Below are positions 1 to 7,200 of a stretch of 64,000 bases of DNA, piece after piece. The DNA is from Actinoallomurus spadix (GTDB taxonomy: Bacteria; Actinomycetota; Actinomycetes; Streptosporangiales; Streptosporangiaceae): contig NZ_JAMXMX010000011.1 of NCBI RefSeq assembly GCF_024055725.1, positions 186,001-250,000 on the forward strand, read 5' to 3'. How positions within the stretch are numbered: position 1 is the stretch's first letter; each line of letters starts with the position of its first letter. The notes beneath the pieces were generated by a model. The model was not told the origin of the DNA. It saw only the letters and a list, made by a program, of their open reading frames with translations, and did no database searches. The translations under genes and the position numbers were made by a program.

Positions 1-1
1 C

Positions 2-826
2 GCGTCCGGCATCGCGCTGCGGCTGTCCCGCACCGAGATCGGCGCGGACGTGTTCTGCCACCGCATGACGGTCGAGGGCCGGGTGAAGCTGACGGGCGCC
101 CGGATCGGCCGGGAACTGATACTCGACCGCGTACGGTTCGTTCCTCCCGGCGACGGCGTCGCCCTGGACGCCCGCACGATCACCGTCGGCGAGCTGACAC
201 TGACCGGCCCGGTCGAGGGCGCCGTCCAGCTCGACCACGCCCGCGTGGGGGTGCTGCGCGACGATCCGGACCACTGGCCGTCCGCGCTGAGCCTCGACGG
301 GTTCACGTACGACGCCCTGGAGCCGCGCCTGTCCGCCGCCGAACGGCTGACGTGGCTGTCCCGGGACCCCGGTGGCTGCCCGCCGCAGCCGTACGAGCAG
401 CTGGCCGCCTTCTACGCCCGCATCGGCCAGCCGGGCCAGGCCCGCCGGGTGCTGTACGCCCGCGAACTGCACCAGCGGCGCACGATGTCGCGTGTCGGCC
501 GCGTGTGGAGCTTCCTCCAGGACGCCGCGGTCGGCTATGGCTACCGATCCTGGCGGGCCGTGGCCTGGCTCGCCCTCCTGCTGATGGTGGGGAGCGTCGT
601 CTACGGGTTCGCACCTCCCGCACCGCTGAAGGCCGGTGAGGCCCCGCACTTCAACCCCGTCATGTACACCCTCGACCTGCTGCTCCCCATCGTCGACCTG
701 GGCCAGCAGAACGCCTTCAACCCGGCGGGCGCGCAGCAGTGGTTCTCCTACATCCTGGTCGCCGCCGGCTGGGTCCTCGCCACCACGATCGCCGCCGGCG
801 CCGCCCGCGTCATCACCCGCCGCTGA
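2..826 (+). CDS. Membrane protein with pentapeptide/beta-helix-like N-terminal region (5' end missing)
   Basis: The frame is open to the left edge, so the gene begins outside the window and the GTG at 50 is probably not its start. The visible N-terminal part has short repeating hydrophobic/polar units (LTGARIGREL, LTLTGPVEGAV) that suggest a beta-helical or pentapeptide-like fold. Two hydrophobic segments follow near the C-terminus, one just after GYRSW and one covering the last 25 or so residues, with RVITRR at the end. This layout matches a loosely annotated actinobacterial family of membrane-associated proteins, often misnamed oxidoreductases. No catalytic motif is visible and the function is unknown. 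Confidence 0.65.
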   Translation, partial: ASGIALRLSRTEIGADVFCHRMTVEGRVKLTGARIGRELILDRVRFVPPGDGVALDARTITVGELTLTGPVEGAVQLDHARVGVLRDDPDHWPSALSLDGFTYDALEPRLSAAERLTWLSRDPGGCPPQPYEQLAAFYARIGQPGQARRVLYARELHQRRTMSRVGRVWSFLQDAAVGYGYRSWRAVAWLALLLMVGSVVYGFAPPAPLKAGEAPHFNPVMYTLDLLLPIVDLGQQNAFNPAGAQQWFSYILVAAGWVLATTIAAGAARVITRR

Positions 827-888
827 CCCGCCTATGGGAGAGGCGTGCCGAACCTCGCCGCGGAGGCCGGGAACACCGCGCTCGCCGG

Positions 889-1845
889 TCAGAACGTGAA
901 GTGGGCCGGGTCCGCCGAGGACCAGCCGCCTTCATGGACGGTCGTCACCGCTGGTGAGAGGTCCGCCACGAACGGGGTCACGTAGAGGGCCTGGTAGGCG
1001 GAGAAGTCCGAATCGTGCTGCGCGGTCGAGTACGTGTACGCCTGTGCCGTCACTTCGAAGGGCCTGCCGTGATAATCGACGATCTGGGTGGCGGGCTTGC
1101 CGTCCACGAGCAGCTCGAACTGATAGCGGTACCGGCAGTGGTACTTCGTCGTACGCGCGGTGAGGACGAAGGTGGTCGGCTCCCCTGGAGCCAGGTCGTA
1201 TTCGTGGTCCGGGAAGTAGTTGCCGACGAACTCGGGCCCGGCGCCCTTGTCGACGACGTTCTGGGCGACGGGGTTGGGCTTGTCGAGATCGAACCCGATC
1301 TTCGCGCTGTGCGATTCGCCTGCGGTGGGAGAGAAGAAGAGCGTTCCCGTCAAGCGGGCTTCGCATTGCGCGAGCGCTCTGATGTCGGTGATGCGGACGA
1401 GGTTCTTCCGGTTTCCCGTCACCGCCAGCGTGGCGGTCTCCACGTTGACGTTCGCGGCGCCTAACGCGCGCAGGCGCTCATCGCCGGCCTCGCTGTAGAC
1501 GTTCGTCCCAGCGGCGTTCAGCCGGTCCACCACGGCGGCGTTGATCACGGTGCCGGTGGCCATCGACGCCGCGCTCTCGAGGTGCTCGATGCCGATACGG
1601 TTGATCATCATGGCCGGCGCCTTGGGCTCGAGTTTCAGGCCGGTGGAGGTGGCGGGCGTCGAACCGCCACCGTCCGTGAGACCGACGACCTTCAGGATCG
1701 CCGCCCCGAGGACCGTGACGGCGATGGGCCCGATGAGTGCCGTCTTGGTCCAGGCCGACAGGCTTTTGAACCAGCTCTTCTGCTTGTCCGAAGCCCGGCC
1801 CGCGTCTGCCTTACGAGCGGGCGCCCCTTTCTTCTTCACCGTCAT
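889..1845 (-). CDS. Membrane-anchored protein of unknown function, paralogue 1 of 3
   Basis: A 318-aa protein with a lysine/arginine-rich cytoplasmic N-terminus (about residues 1-30), one transmembrane segment (about 35-55, after SAWTKTALIGP) and a large extracytoplasmic domain. It is clearly homologous along its length to the genes at 1970-2911 and 4200-5153. Shared blocks are LGAANVNV, LAVTGNR, ALAQC, LTGTLFFSPT, AKIGFDLD, FPDHEYDLAPGEP and CRYRYQF. Two cysteines (in ALAQC and YHCRYRY) are kept in all three copies and could form a disulphide outside the cell. A purine-rich ribosome site precedes the ATG. I do not recognise the family and assign no function. Confidence 0.8.
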   Translation of the reverse strand: MTVKKKGAPARKADAGRASDKQKSWFKSLSAWTKTALIGPIAVTVLGAAILKVVGLTDGGGSTPATSTGLKLEPKAPAMMINRIGIEHLESAASMATGTVINAAVVDRLNAAGTNVYSEAGDERLRALGAANVNVETATLAVTGNRKNLVRITDIRALAQCEARLTGTLFFSPTAGESHSAKIGFDLDKPNPVAQNVVDKGAGPEFVGNYFPDHEYDLAPGEPTTFVLTARTTKYHCRYRYQFELLVDGKPATQIVDYHGRPFEVTAQAYTYSTAQHDSDFSAYQALYVTPFVADLSPAVTTVHEGGWSSADPAHFTF

Positions 1846-1891
1846 CTTCCCTCCTCCGGCTCCGCCTCGATGGTGCGCCGCCCGCCTCCCC

Positions 1892-1907
1892 GTAACAAGA
1901 CGCTCAC
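1892..1907 (-). promoter_or_regulatory. 16-bp element upstream of paralogue 1, repeated upstream of paralogue 2
   Basis: The plus-strand sequence GTAACAAGACGCTCAC lies 47 bp upstream of the start of the 889-1845 gene and recurs exactly 48 bp upstream of the 1970-2911 gene. On the coding strand it carries GCGTCTTGTTAC. Its position suits a promoter, and the CGTCT core resembles the -10 element of some ECF sigma promoters, but I could not find a convincing -35. Confidence 0.4.
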
Positions 1908-1969
1908 CGGCGTCGCGGTGGCTGCGTCGTCAGCGCAACGGTGAACTCCCCCGCGGCACGCAGGGCTTT

Positions 1970-2911
1970 TCAGTAGGTGAAGGTCGCCGGGTCGGCCGCG
2001 GACCAGCCTTGTGCTCGGCCGTTCATCAGCAGTGGTGACACGTAGAGCGCCCGGTAGGAGGAGAATTCGGTCCGCTCCCGCGCACGCGAGTAGGCGAATG
2101 CCTGAGCGGTCACCTCGAAGGGCCTGCCGTGATCGTCTACGACCTGCGTGGCCGGCTTACCGTTCACCAGCAGGTCGAACTGGTAGCGGTACCGGCAGTA
2201 ATGCTTCGTCGTGCGGGCGGTGAGCACGAAGGTGGCCGGCTCCCCCGGAGCGAGGTCGTACTCATGGTCCGGGAAGTAGGTGCCCGTGAATCTTGGTGGG
2301 GTCTCCTCGGTGGGATCGTCGACGACGTTCTGGGCGAACGGATTCGGCTTGTCGAGGTCGAACCCGATCTTGGCGCTGTACGTCGAACCGGCGGTCGGGG
2401 AGAAGAACAGTGTCCCGGTGAGGGGGGCCTGGCATTGTGCGAGCGCCCTGATGTTGGTGACGCGTACCAGACTTCCCCGGTTGCCGGTCACCGCCAACGT
2501 GGTCATCGATACGTTGACGTTCGCGGCTCCTAACGCGCGCAGGCGCTGGTCGCCGGCCGGGCTGTAGACGTCCCTGTTGTAACCGTTCTGCTGATTGAGC
2601 CGGGCTACCTGAGCCGCGTTCATCACGGTGCCGGTGGCCATCGACGCCTCGCTCTCGACGTGCTCGATGCCGAGGCGATTGATCAGTACGGGTGGGGCCT
2701 TGAGGTCGGGCTTCGGACCGGCCGCCGGACCACCGCCGTCCGCGAGGCCCACGATCTTCAGGATCGCCGCTCCGACGACGGTGGCCACCACTGGCCCGAC
2801 GAGTGCGGTCTTGCTCCACGTGGACAGCCCCTTGAACCACCCTGCGCGCTTCTCCGAGGTTCCACCGGCCTTGGTGCCGACGGCGGTCACACGCTTCTTC
2901 GCCGGAGTCAT
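1970..2911 (-). CDS. Membrane-anchored protein of unknown function, paralogue 2 of 3
   Basis: A 313-aa paralogue of the neighbouring gene with the same layout: basic N-terminus, one membrane segment near residues 35-55 (TWSKTALVGPV onwards) and an extracytoplasmic domain with the two conserved cysteines (ALAQC, HYCRYRY). A small insertion (VDDPTEETPPRF) marks it off from paralogue 1. The ATG has a good ribosome site (GGAGGGG). About 125 bp separate it from paralogue 1 and the upstream element is repeated, so each copy probably has its own promoter. Function unknown. Confidence 0.8.
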   Translation of the reverse strand: MTPAKKRVTAVGTKAGGTSEKRAGWFKGLSTWSKTALVGPVVATVVGAAILKIVGLADGGGPAAGPKPDLKAPPVLINRLGIEHVESEASMATGTVMNAAQVARLNQQNGYNRDVYSPAGDQRLRALGAANVNVSMTTLAVTGNRGSLVRVTNIRALAQCQAPLTGTLFFSPTAGSTYSAKIGFDLDKPNPFAQNVVDDPTEETPPRFTGTYFPDHEYDLAPGEPATFVLTARTTKHYCRYRYQFDLLVNGKPATQVVDDHGRPFEVTAQAFAYSRARERTEFSSYRALYVSPLLMNGRAQGWSAADPATFTY

Positions 2912-2958
2912 CGCTCCCCTCCCGGCCCCGCGTCCGCAGACGCTTTACGCATCTCTCA

Positions 2959-2974
2959 GTAACAAGACGCTCAC
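2959..2974 (-). promoter_or_regulatory. 16-bp element upstream of paralogue 2
   Basis: An exact copy of the element at 1892-1907, 48 bp upstream of the paralogue 2 start. A weaker relative (AGTAGACGCGCGC, about 5203-5215) lies about 50 bp upstream of paralogue 3. Conserved placement in otherwise diverged flanks suggests a promoter or operator common to the family. Confidence 0.4.
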
Positions 2975-3076
2975 TTTAAGGCAATCGACGCACGCCAGAA
3001 GTAACGACTTGGAAACGGTGAGTGAGGGCACAAGCGCACTTGCGTTGGAGTGGGCTCTAGGTGATTCAGTGCGTGG

Positions 3077-4072
3077 ATGGACTACGTACATCTGGGACGG
3101 ACGGGACTCAAGGTCAGCCGGCTGGTGCTCGGCACGATGAACTTCGGGCCGCAGACCGACGAACCCCACAGTCACGAGATCATGGACGCCGCGCTCGACG
3201 CGGGCATCAACTTCTTCGACACGGCCAACGTCTACGGCTGGGGCGAGAACAAGGGCCGTACCGAGGAGATCATCGGCACCTGGTTCGCCAAGGGCGGCGG
3301 CCGGCGGGACAAGACGGTCCTGGCGACCAAGGTGTACGGGAACATGGGCGCGGACGGCGAGGTGTGGCCGAACCACGACAAGCTCTCCGCGGTCAACATC
3401 CGCCGCGCCGTCGAGGCGTCCCTGCGCCGGCTCGGCACGGACCACATCGACGTCTACCAGTTCCACCACATCGACCGGGCGACGCCGTGGGAGGAGATCT
3501 GGCAGGCGATGGACGTCCTCGTCCAGCAGGGCAAGATCCTGTACGTCGGGTCGTCCAACTTCCCGGGCTGGGGCATCGCCCGGGCGAACGAGCAGGCGGC
3601 CCGGCGCGGCTCCCTCGGCCTCGTCAGCGAGCAGTGCCTGTACAACCTGATGGAGCGGCGGGCGGAGATGGAGGTCATCCCGGCCGCCGAGGCGTACGGG
3701 CTCGGCGTGATCCCGTGGTCGCCGCTGCACGGTGGGCTGCTCGGCGGGGCGATCCGTAAGGAGCGCGCGGGCGGCGCGGCCCGTTCGACGTCCGGGCGGT
3801 CCGCGGAGGCGCTGGCCGACCCGGCGCAGCGGGAGCGGATCCAGGCGTACGAGGACCTGTGCGAGCAGCACGGCTTTGAACCCGGTGACGTGGGCCTGGC
3901 CTGGCTGCTGACCCGTCCGGGCGTGACCGGGCCGATCGTGGGGCCGCGCACACGCGAGCAGCTCGACTCGGCACTGCGGGCCCTCACGCTGAAGCTGTCG
4001 GAGGAGTTCCTGAAGTCCCTGGACGAGATCTTCCCGGGACCCGGCCCGGCGCCGGAGGCGTTCGCCTGGTAG
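3077..4072 (+). CDS. Aldo/keto reductase
   Basis: A 331-aa NADPH-dependent carbonyl reductase of the AKR superfamily, cytoplasmic TIM barrel. The catalytic tetrad is visible as Asp48 and Tyr53 (FDTANVYGWG), Lys85 (LATKVYG) and His130 (VYQFHHID). GPIVGPRTREQLD near the C-terminus is the usual nucleotide-binding loop. Length and the first residues (DYVHLGRTGLKVS) are typical of the YajO/general stress protein 69 branch. It sits alone on the plus strand between two copies of the unknown membrane-protein family and ends at a strong hairpin. The substrate cannot be told from sequence. The ribosome site at this ATG is weak. Confidence 0.9.
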   Translation: MDYVHLGRTGLKVSRLVLGTMNFGPQTDEPHSHEIMDAALDAGINFFDTANVYGWGENKGRTEEIIGTWFAKGGGRRDKTVLATKVYGNMGADGEVWPNHDKLSAVNIRRAVEASLRRLGTDHIDVYQFHHIDRATPWEEIWQAMDVLVQQGKILYVGSSNFPGWGIARANEQAARRGSLGLVSEQCLYNLMERRAEMEVIPAAEAYGLGVIPWSPLHGGLLGGAIRKERAGGAARSTSGRSAEALADPAQRERIQAYEDLCEQHGFEPGDVGLAWLLTRPGVTGPIVGPRTREQLDSALRALTLKLSEEFLKSLDEIFPGPGPAPEAFAW

Positions 4073-4093
4073 GGCCGCGAGGCAGGGTGATGG

Positions 4094-4144
4094 GCCTCCC
4101 GTTGCCGGGGTGTGGTGCGCCGCCCCGTCCCGGCAACGGGAGGC
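4094..4144. terminator. Bidirectional terminator hairpin
   Basis: A perfect 16-bp inverted repeat (GCCTCCCGTTGCCGGG and its complement at 4129-4144) with a 19-nt loop. It lies between the convergent aldo/keto reductase and paralogue 3 and can serve both. It lacks a T-tract, as is usual for high-GC actinomycete terminators. Confidence 0.75.
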
Positions 4145-4199
4145 TCGCTCCTTCCCACGGCGGCGTGCTGGATCGGGGCGTGCGTGCGCGGCGGGGCCG

Positions 4200-5153
4200 T
4201 CAGAACACGTATGACGCCGGATCGGCCGCGGACCAGCCGGTGGCCTTACCGTTCGTCAGCATCGGCGATATATAGAGCGCTCGATAGGCGGAGAACGTGT
4301 ACGCGCCTCGCGCGGTCGAAAGTTCGTAGGCCGGTGCCGTGATCGTCAAGGGCTCGCCGTGGTCGGGGACGATCTGCGTGGCGGGCTTACCGTTCACGAG
4401 GAGTTCGAACCGGTAGCGGTACCGGCAGTAGTACCTGGTCGTGGTCGCGGTGAGAACGAAAGTGGCCGGCTCGCCCAGCGCCAGGTCGTATTCGTGGTCG
4501 AGGAAGTACGAGCCGGTGAACTTCGGCGCCCCTTCATCGCCGCCACCGGTGACGTTCTGGGCCGACGGAGCGGGCCTGTCGAGGTTGAATCCGATCTTCG
4601 CCGTGTACGCCCCGCCTTCGGTCGGGGCGAAGAACAGCGTTCCGGTGAGCGGGCTCTGGCACTGAGCGAGCACCCGGATATCGGTGATCCGCACTCCCCC
4701 TTTGCGATTTCCCGTCACCGCGAGCGTCGTGGTGGCCACGCCGACGTTGGCCGCGCCTAACGCCCGCAGGCGCTGGTCGCCGGCCTCGTCGAACGCGTCT
4801 CCCCTGATGATCCCGTTCTCCTTGTTGAGCCGGTCCACCTCGGCGGCGCCGACCACCGTGGCGGTGGCCATCGATGCCTCGGCGGGAAGATGCTCCATGC
4901 GCAGGCGATTGATCATCACGGCCGGGCTGTGGGGGTCGGGTTTCGGACTCGCCGGCGAACCGCCGCCGTCCGCGAGTCCTACGATCTTCAGAATCGCCGC
5001 TCCGAGGACCGCCGCGGCCACCGGTCCGACGATCGCCGTCTTCGTCCAGGCGGACAGGCCCTTATACCAGGGCTTACGTTCCTTGAGAGCCGGGGTTCCG
5101 CCGGGTTTGCCGGCGGAGCGCCGCTTCCTGAATGTCATCTTCCTGGCGGTCAC
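4200..5153 (-). CDS. Membrane-anchored protein of unknown function, paralogue 3 of 3
   Basis: A 317-aa member of the same family as 889-1845 and 1970-2911, with a basic N-terminus (RKMTFRKRRSAGK), one membrane segment (after SAWTKTAIVGP) and the conserved extracytoplasmic blocks including the cysteine pair (VLAQC, YYCRYRY). I chose the GTG at 5153 because GGAGGGG lies about 8 nt upstream and the length then matches the paralogues. The ATG at 5138 has its purine stretch too close. Function unknown. Confidence 0.78.
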   Translation of the reverse strand: MTARKMTFRKRRSAGKPGGTPALKERKPWYKGLSAWTKTAIVGPVAAAVLGAAILKIVGLADGGGSPASPKPDPHSPAVMINRLRMEHLPAEASMATATVVGAAEVDRLNKENGIIRGDAFDEAGDQRLRALGAANVGVATTTLAVTGNRKGGVRITDIRVLAQCQSPLTGTLFFAPTEGGAYTAKIGFNLDRPAPSAQNVTGGGDEGAPKFTGSYFLDHEYDLALGEPATFVLTATTTRYYCRYRYRFELLVNGKPATQIVPDHGEPLTITAPAYELSTARGAYTFSAYRALYISPMLTNGKATGWSAADPASYVF

Positions 5154-5357
5154 CGTTCTTCCCCTCCGGCCGGGCATCGGCAGGGACGGCCGATGCCTTC
5201 CCAGTAGACGCGCGCCCGATGACGACGGCAGGTACTGAGCCGGTCACAGACGCGTAACGGATCGCGTGGGCCGGGCTCGCCTCCGCCCACGGCCGATGCT
5301 CCGGCCCCTGCCGGCGACCGTCCCTGGCCGATGGATCCGGCGGGCCGGTGAATTGGC

Positions 5358-5374
5358 CCTGACGTCGCGTCAGG
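5358..5374. promoter_or_regulatory. Palindromic operator candidate upstream of the ABC exporter
   Basis: CCTGACG-TCG-CGTCAGG is a perfect 7-bp inverted repeat centred about 100 bp before the exporter start, followed by an AT-rich TATTTTT run. This is a plausible repressor site in the otherwise gene-free 5154-5466 interval, where I see nothing else clear. Confidence 0.4.
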
Positions 5375-5466
5375 CCGGTATTTTTCCGGTTGCACGTGCT
5401 CGAAGTGGTTTGTCACCGTAGAGCCCCTGCGCCTTCTGCCGCCGTCCCCTGCCGAGAGAGTTCCGT

Positions 5467-7200
5467 GTGCTGATCCGACTCCTTCGCGCCCACTTGCGCC
5501 CCTACCGCCGGCCACTCGCCCTGGTGGTGGCGCTGCAGTTGGTGCAGACACTCGCCAATCTGTACCTGCCGACCCTGAACGCCGACATCATCGACCAGGG
5601 GGTGGTGAAGGGCGACACCGGTTACATCATGAAGACCGGCGGCGTCATGCTCGCCGTGTCCCTGGTGCAGATCGTCTGCTCGATCGGTGCCGTCTACTTC
5701 GGCGCCCGTACGGCGATGGCCGTCGGCCGTGACATCAGGTCCGCCGTCTTCACGCGGGTGCAGTCGTTCTCGGCCCGCGAGGTGGGCAGGTTCGGCACGC
5801 CCTCGCTGATCACGCGGACCACGAACGACGTGCAGCAGGTCCAGATGCTGGCCCTGATGACCTTCACCATCATGATCGCGGCTCCGATCATGGGCATCGG
5901 CGGCATCGTGCTGGCGCTGAACCAGAACCTCTCGCTGTCCTCGCTGCTACTGGTCGTCGTCCCGGTGCTCGGCGTGGTGATCCTGCTGATCATCTCGCGG
6001 ATGCGGTCGCTGTTCCGGCGCATGCAGGAGCGCATCGACACCATCAACCGGGTGCTGCGCGAGCAGATCACCGGTGTGCGGGTCATCCGCGCGTTCGTCC
6101 GGGACGTCCCCGAGCAGCGGCGCTTCGACACGGCCAACGCCGAACTGCTCGACGTGTCGCTGGGGACCGGCCGGCTGATGGCGCTGATGTTCCCCTTCGT
6201 GATGCTCATCATGAACGTCTCCAGCGTGGCCGTCCTGTGGTTCGGCGGCCATCTGATCGACGGCGGGTCGATGGAGGTCGGCGCGCTGACGGCGTACCTC
6301 AGCTACCTGATGCAGATCCTGATGGCCGTCATGATGGCGACGTTCATGTTCATGATGGTGCCGCGCGCGGAGGTGTGCGCGGAGCGCATCCAGGAGGTCC
6401 TGGAGACCGAGTCCAGCGTGGTCCCGCCGGCGGACCCGGTGCGGGCCCTGGGCGTGCACGGTCACCTGGAGCTGCGGGACGTCGAGTTCCGCTACCCGGG
6501 CGCGGAGGCGCCCGTGCTGTCCGGGGTCGACCTGGTCGCCCGGCCCGGTGAGGTCACGGCGATCATCGGCTCCACCGGCAGCGGCAAGACGACGCTGCTC
6601 AATCTCATCCCCCGGCTGATGGACGTGACCGGCGGCTCGGTGCTCGTCGACGGCGTCGACGTGCGGGAGCTGGACCCGGTGACGCTCTCGGACGCGGTCG
6701 GGTTCGTTCCCCAGCGGCCGTACCTCTTCTCCGGGACGGTCGCCTCCAACCTGCGGTACGGCAAGCCGGACGCCACCGACGAGGACCTCTGGCACGCCCT
6801 GGAGATCGCCCAGGCCAGGGACTTCGTGGAGCGGATGGACGGCGGCCTGGACGCCAAGATCGACCAGGGCGGCACGAACGTCTCCGGCGGTCAGCGTCAG
6901 CGTCTCGCCATCGCCCGCGCGCTCGTCCGCCGGCCGGAGATCTACCTGTTCGACGACTCGTTCTCCGCGCTGGACTACGCGACCGACGCGGCCCTGCGGG
7001 GGGCGCTGACCGCCGAGACCGCCGAGGCGACCGTCGTGATCGTGGCGCAGCGGGTCTCCACGATCCGGCACGCCACCCGCATCATCGTCCTCGACGGGGG
7101 CCGCGTCGTCGGCGCCGGCACCCACCACGAGCTGATGGACACCAACGAAACGTACCGGGAGATCGTGCTCTCCCAGCTCACCGAGCAGGAGGCGGCGTGA
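5467..7200 (+). CDS. ABC exporter subunit A, degenerate nucleotide site
   Basis: A 577-aa half-transporter with an N-terminal six-helix type I exporter domain (about 1-300) and an ATPase domain (about 335-577). Visible motifs are Walker A GSTGSGKT (368-375), Q-loop VPQRPYLF, signature NVSGGQ (471-476) and Walker B YLFDDSFSALD. The residue after Walker B is Asp497 where the catalytic glutamate is expected, and the H-loop histidine is glutamine (IVAQRVSTI). Both changes mark the degenerate site of asymmetric heterodimeric exporters of the BmrC/D and TM287/288 kind. The stop overlaps the partner's start, so the two should be made together. Likely a drug or lipid exporter; substrate unknown. Confidence 0.9.
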   Translation: MLIRLLRAHLRPYRRPLALVVALQLVQTLANLYLPTLNADIIDQGVVKGDTGYIMKTGGVMLAVSLVQIVCSIGAVYFGARTAMAVGRDIRSAVFTRVQSFSAREVGRFGTPSLITRTTNDVQQVQMLALMTFTIMIAAPIMGIGGIVLALNQNLSLSSLLLVVVPVLGVVILLIISRMRSLFRRMQERIDTINRVLREQITGVRVIRAFVRDVPEQRRFDTANAELLDVSLGTGRLMALMFPFVMLIMNVSSVAVLWFGGHLIDGGSMEVGALTAYLSYLMQILMAVMMATFMFMMVPRAEVCAERIQEVLETESSVVPPADPVRALGVHGHLELRDVEFRYPGAEAPVLSGVDLVARPGEVTAIIGSTGSGKTTLLNLIPRLMDVTGGSVLVDGVDVRELDPVTLSDAVGFVPQRPYLFSGTVASNLRYGKPDATDEDLWHALEIAQARDFVERMDGGLDAKIDQGGTNVSGGQRQRLAIARALVRRPEIYLFDDSFSALDYATDAALRGALTAETAEATVVIVAQRVSTIRHATRIIVLDGGRVVGAGTHHELMDTNETYREIVLSQLTEQEAA

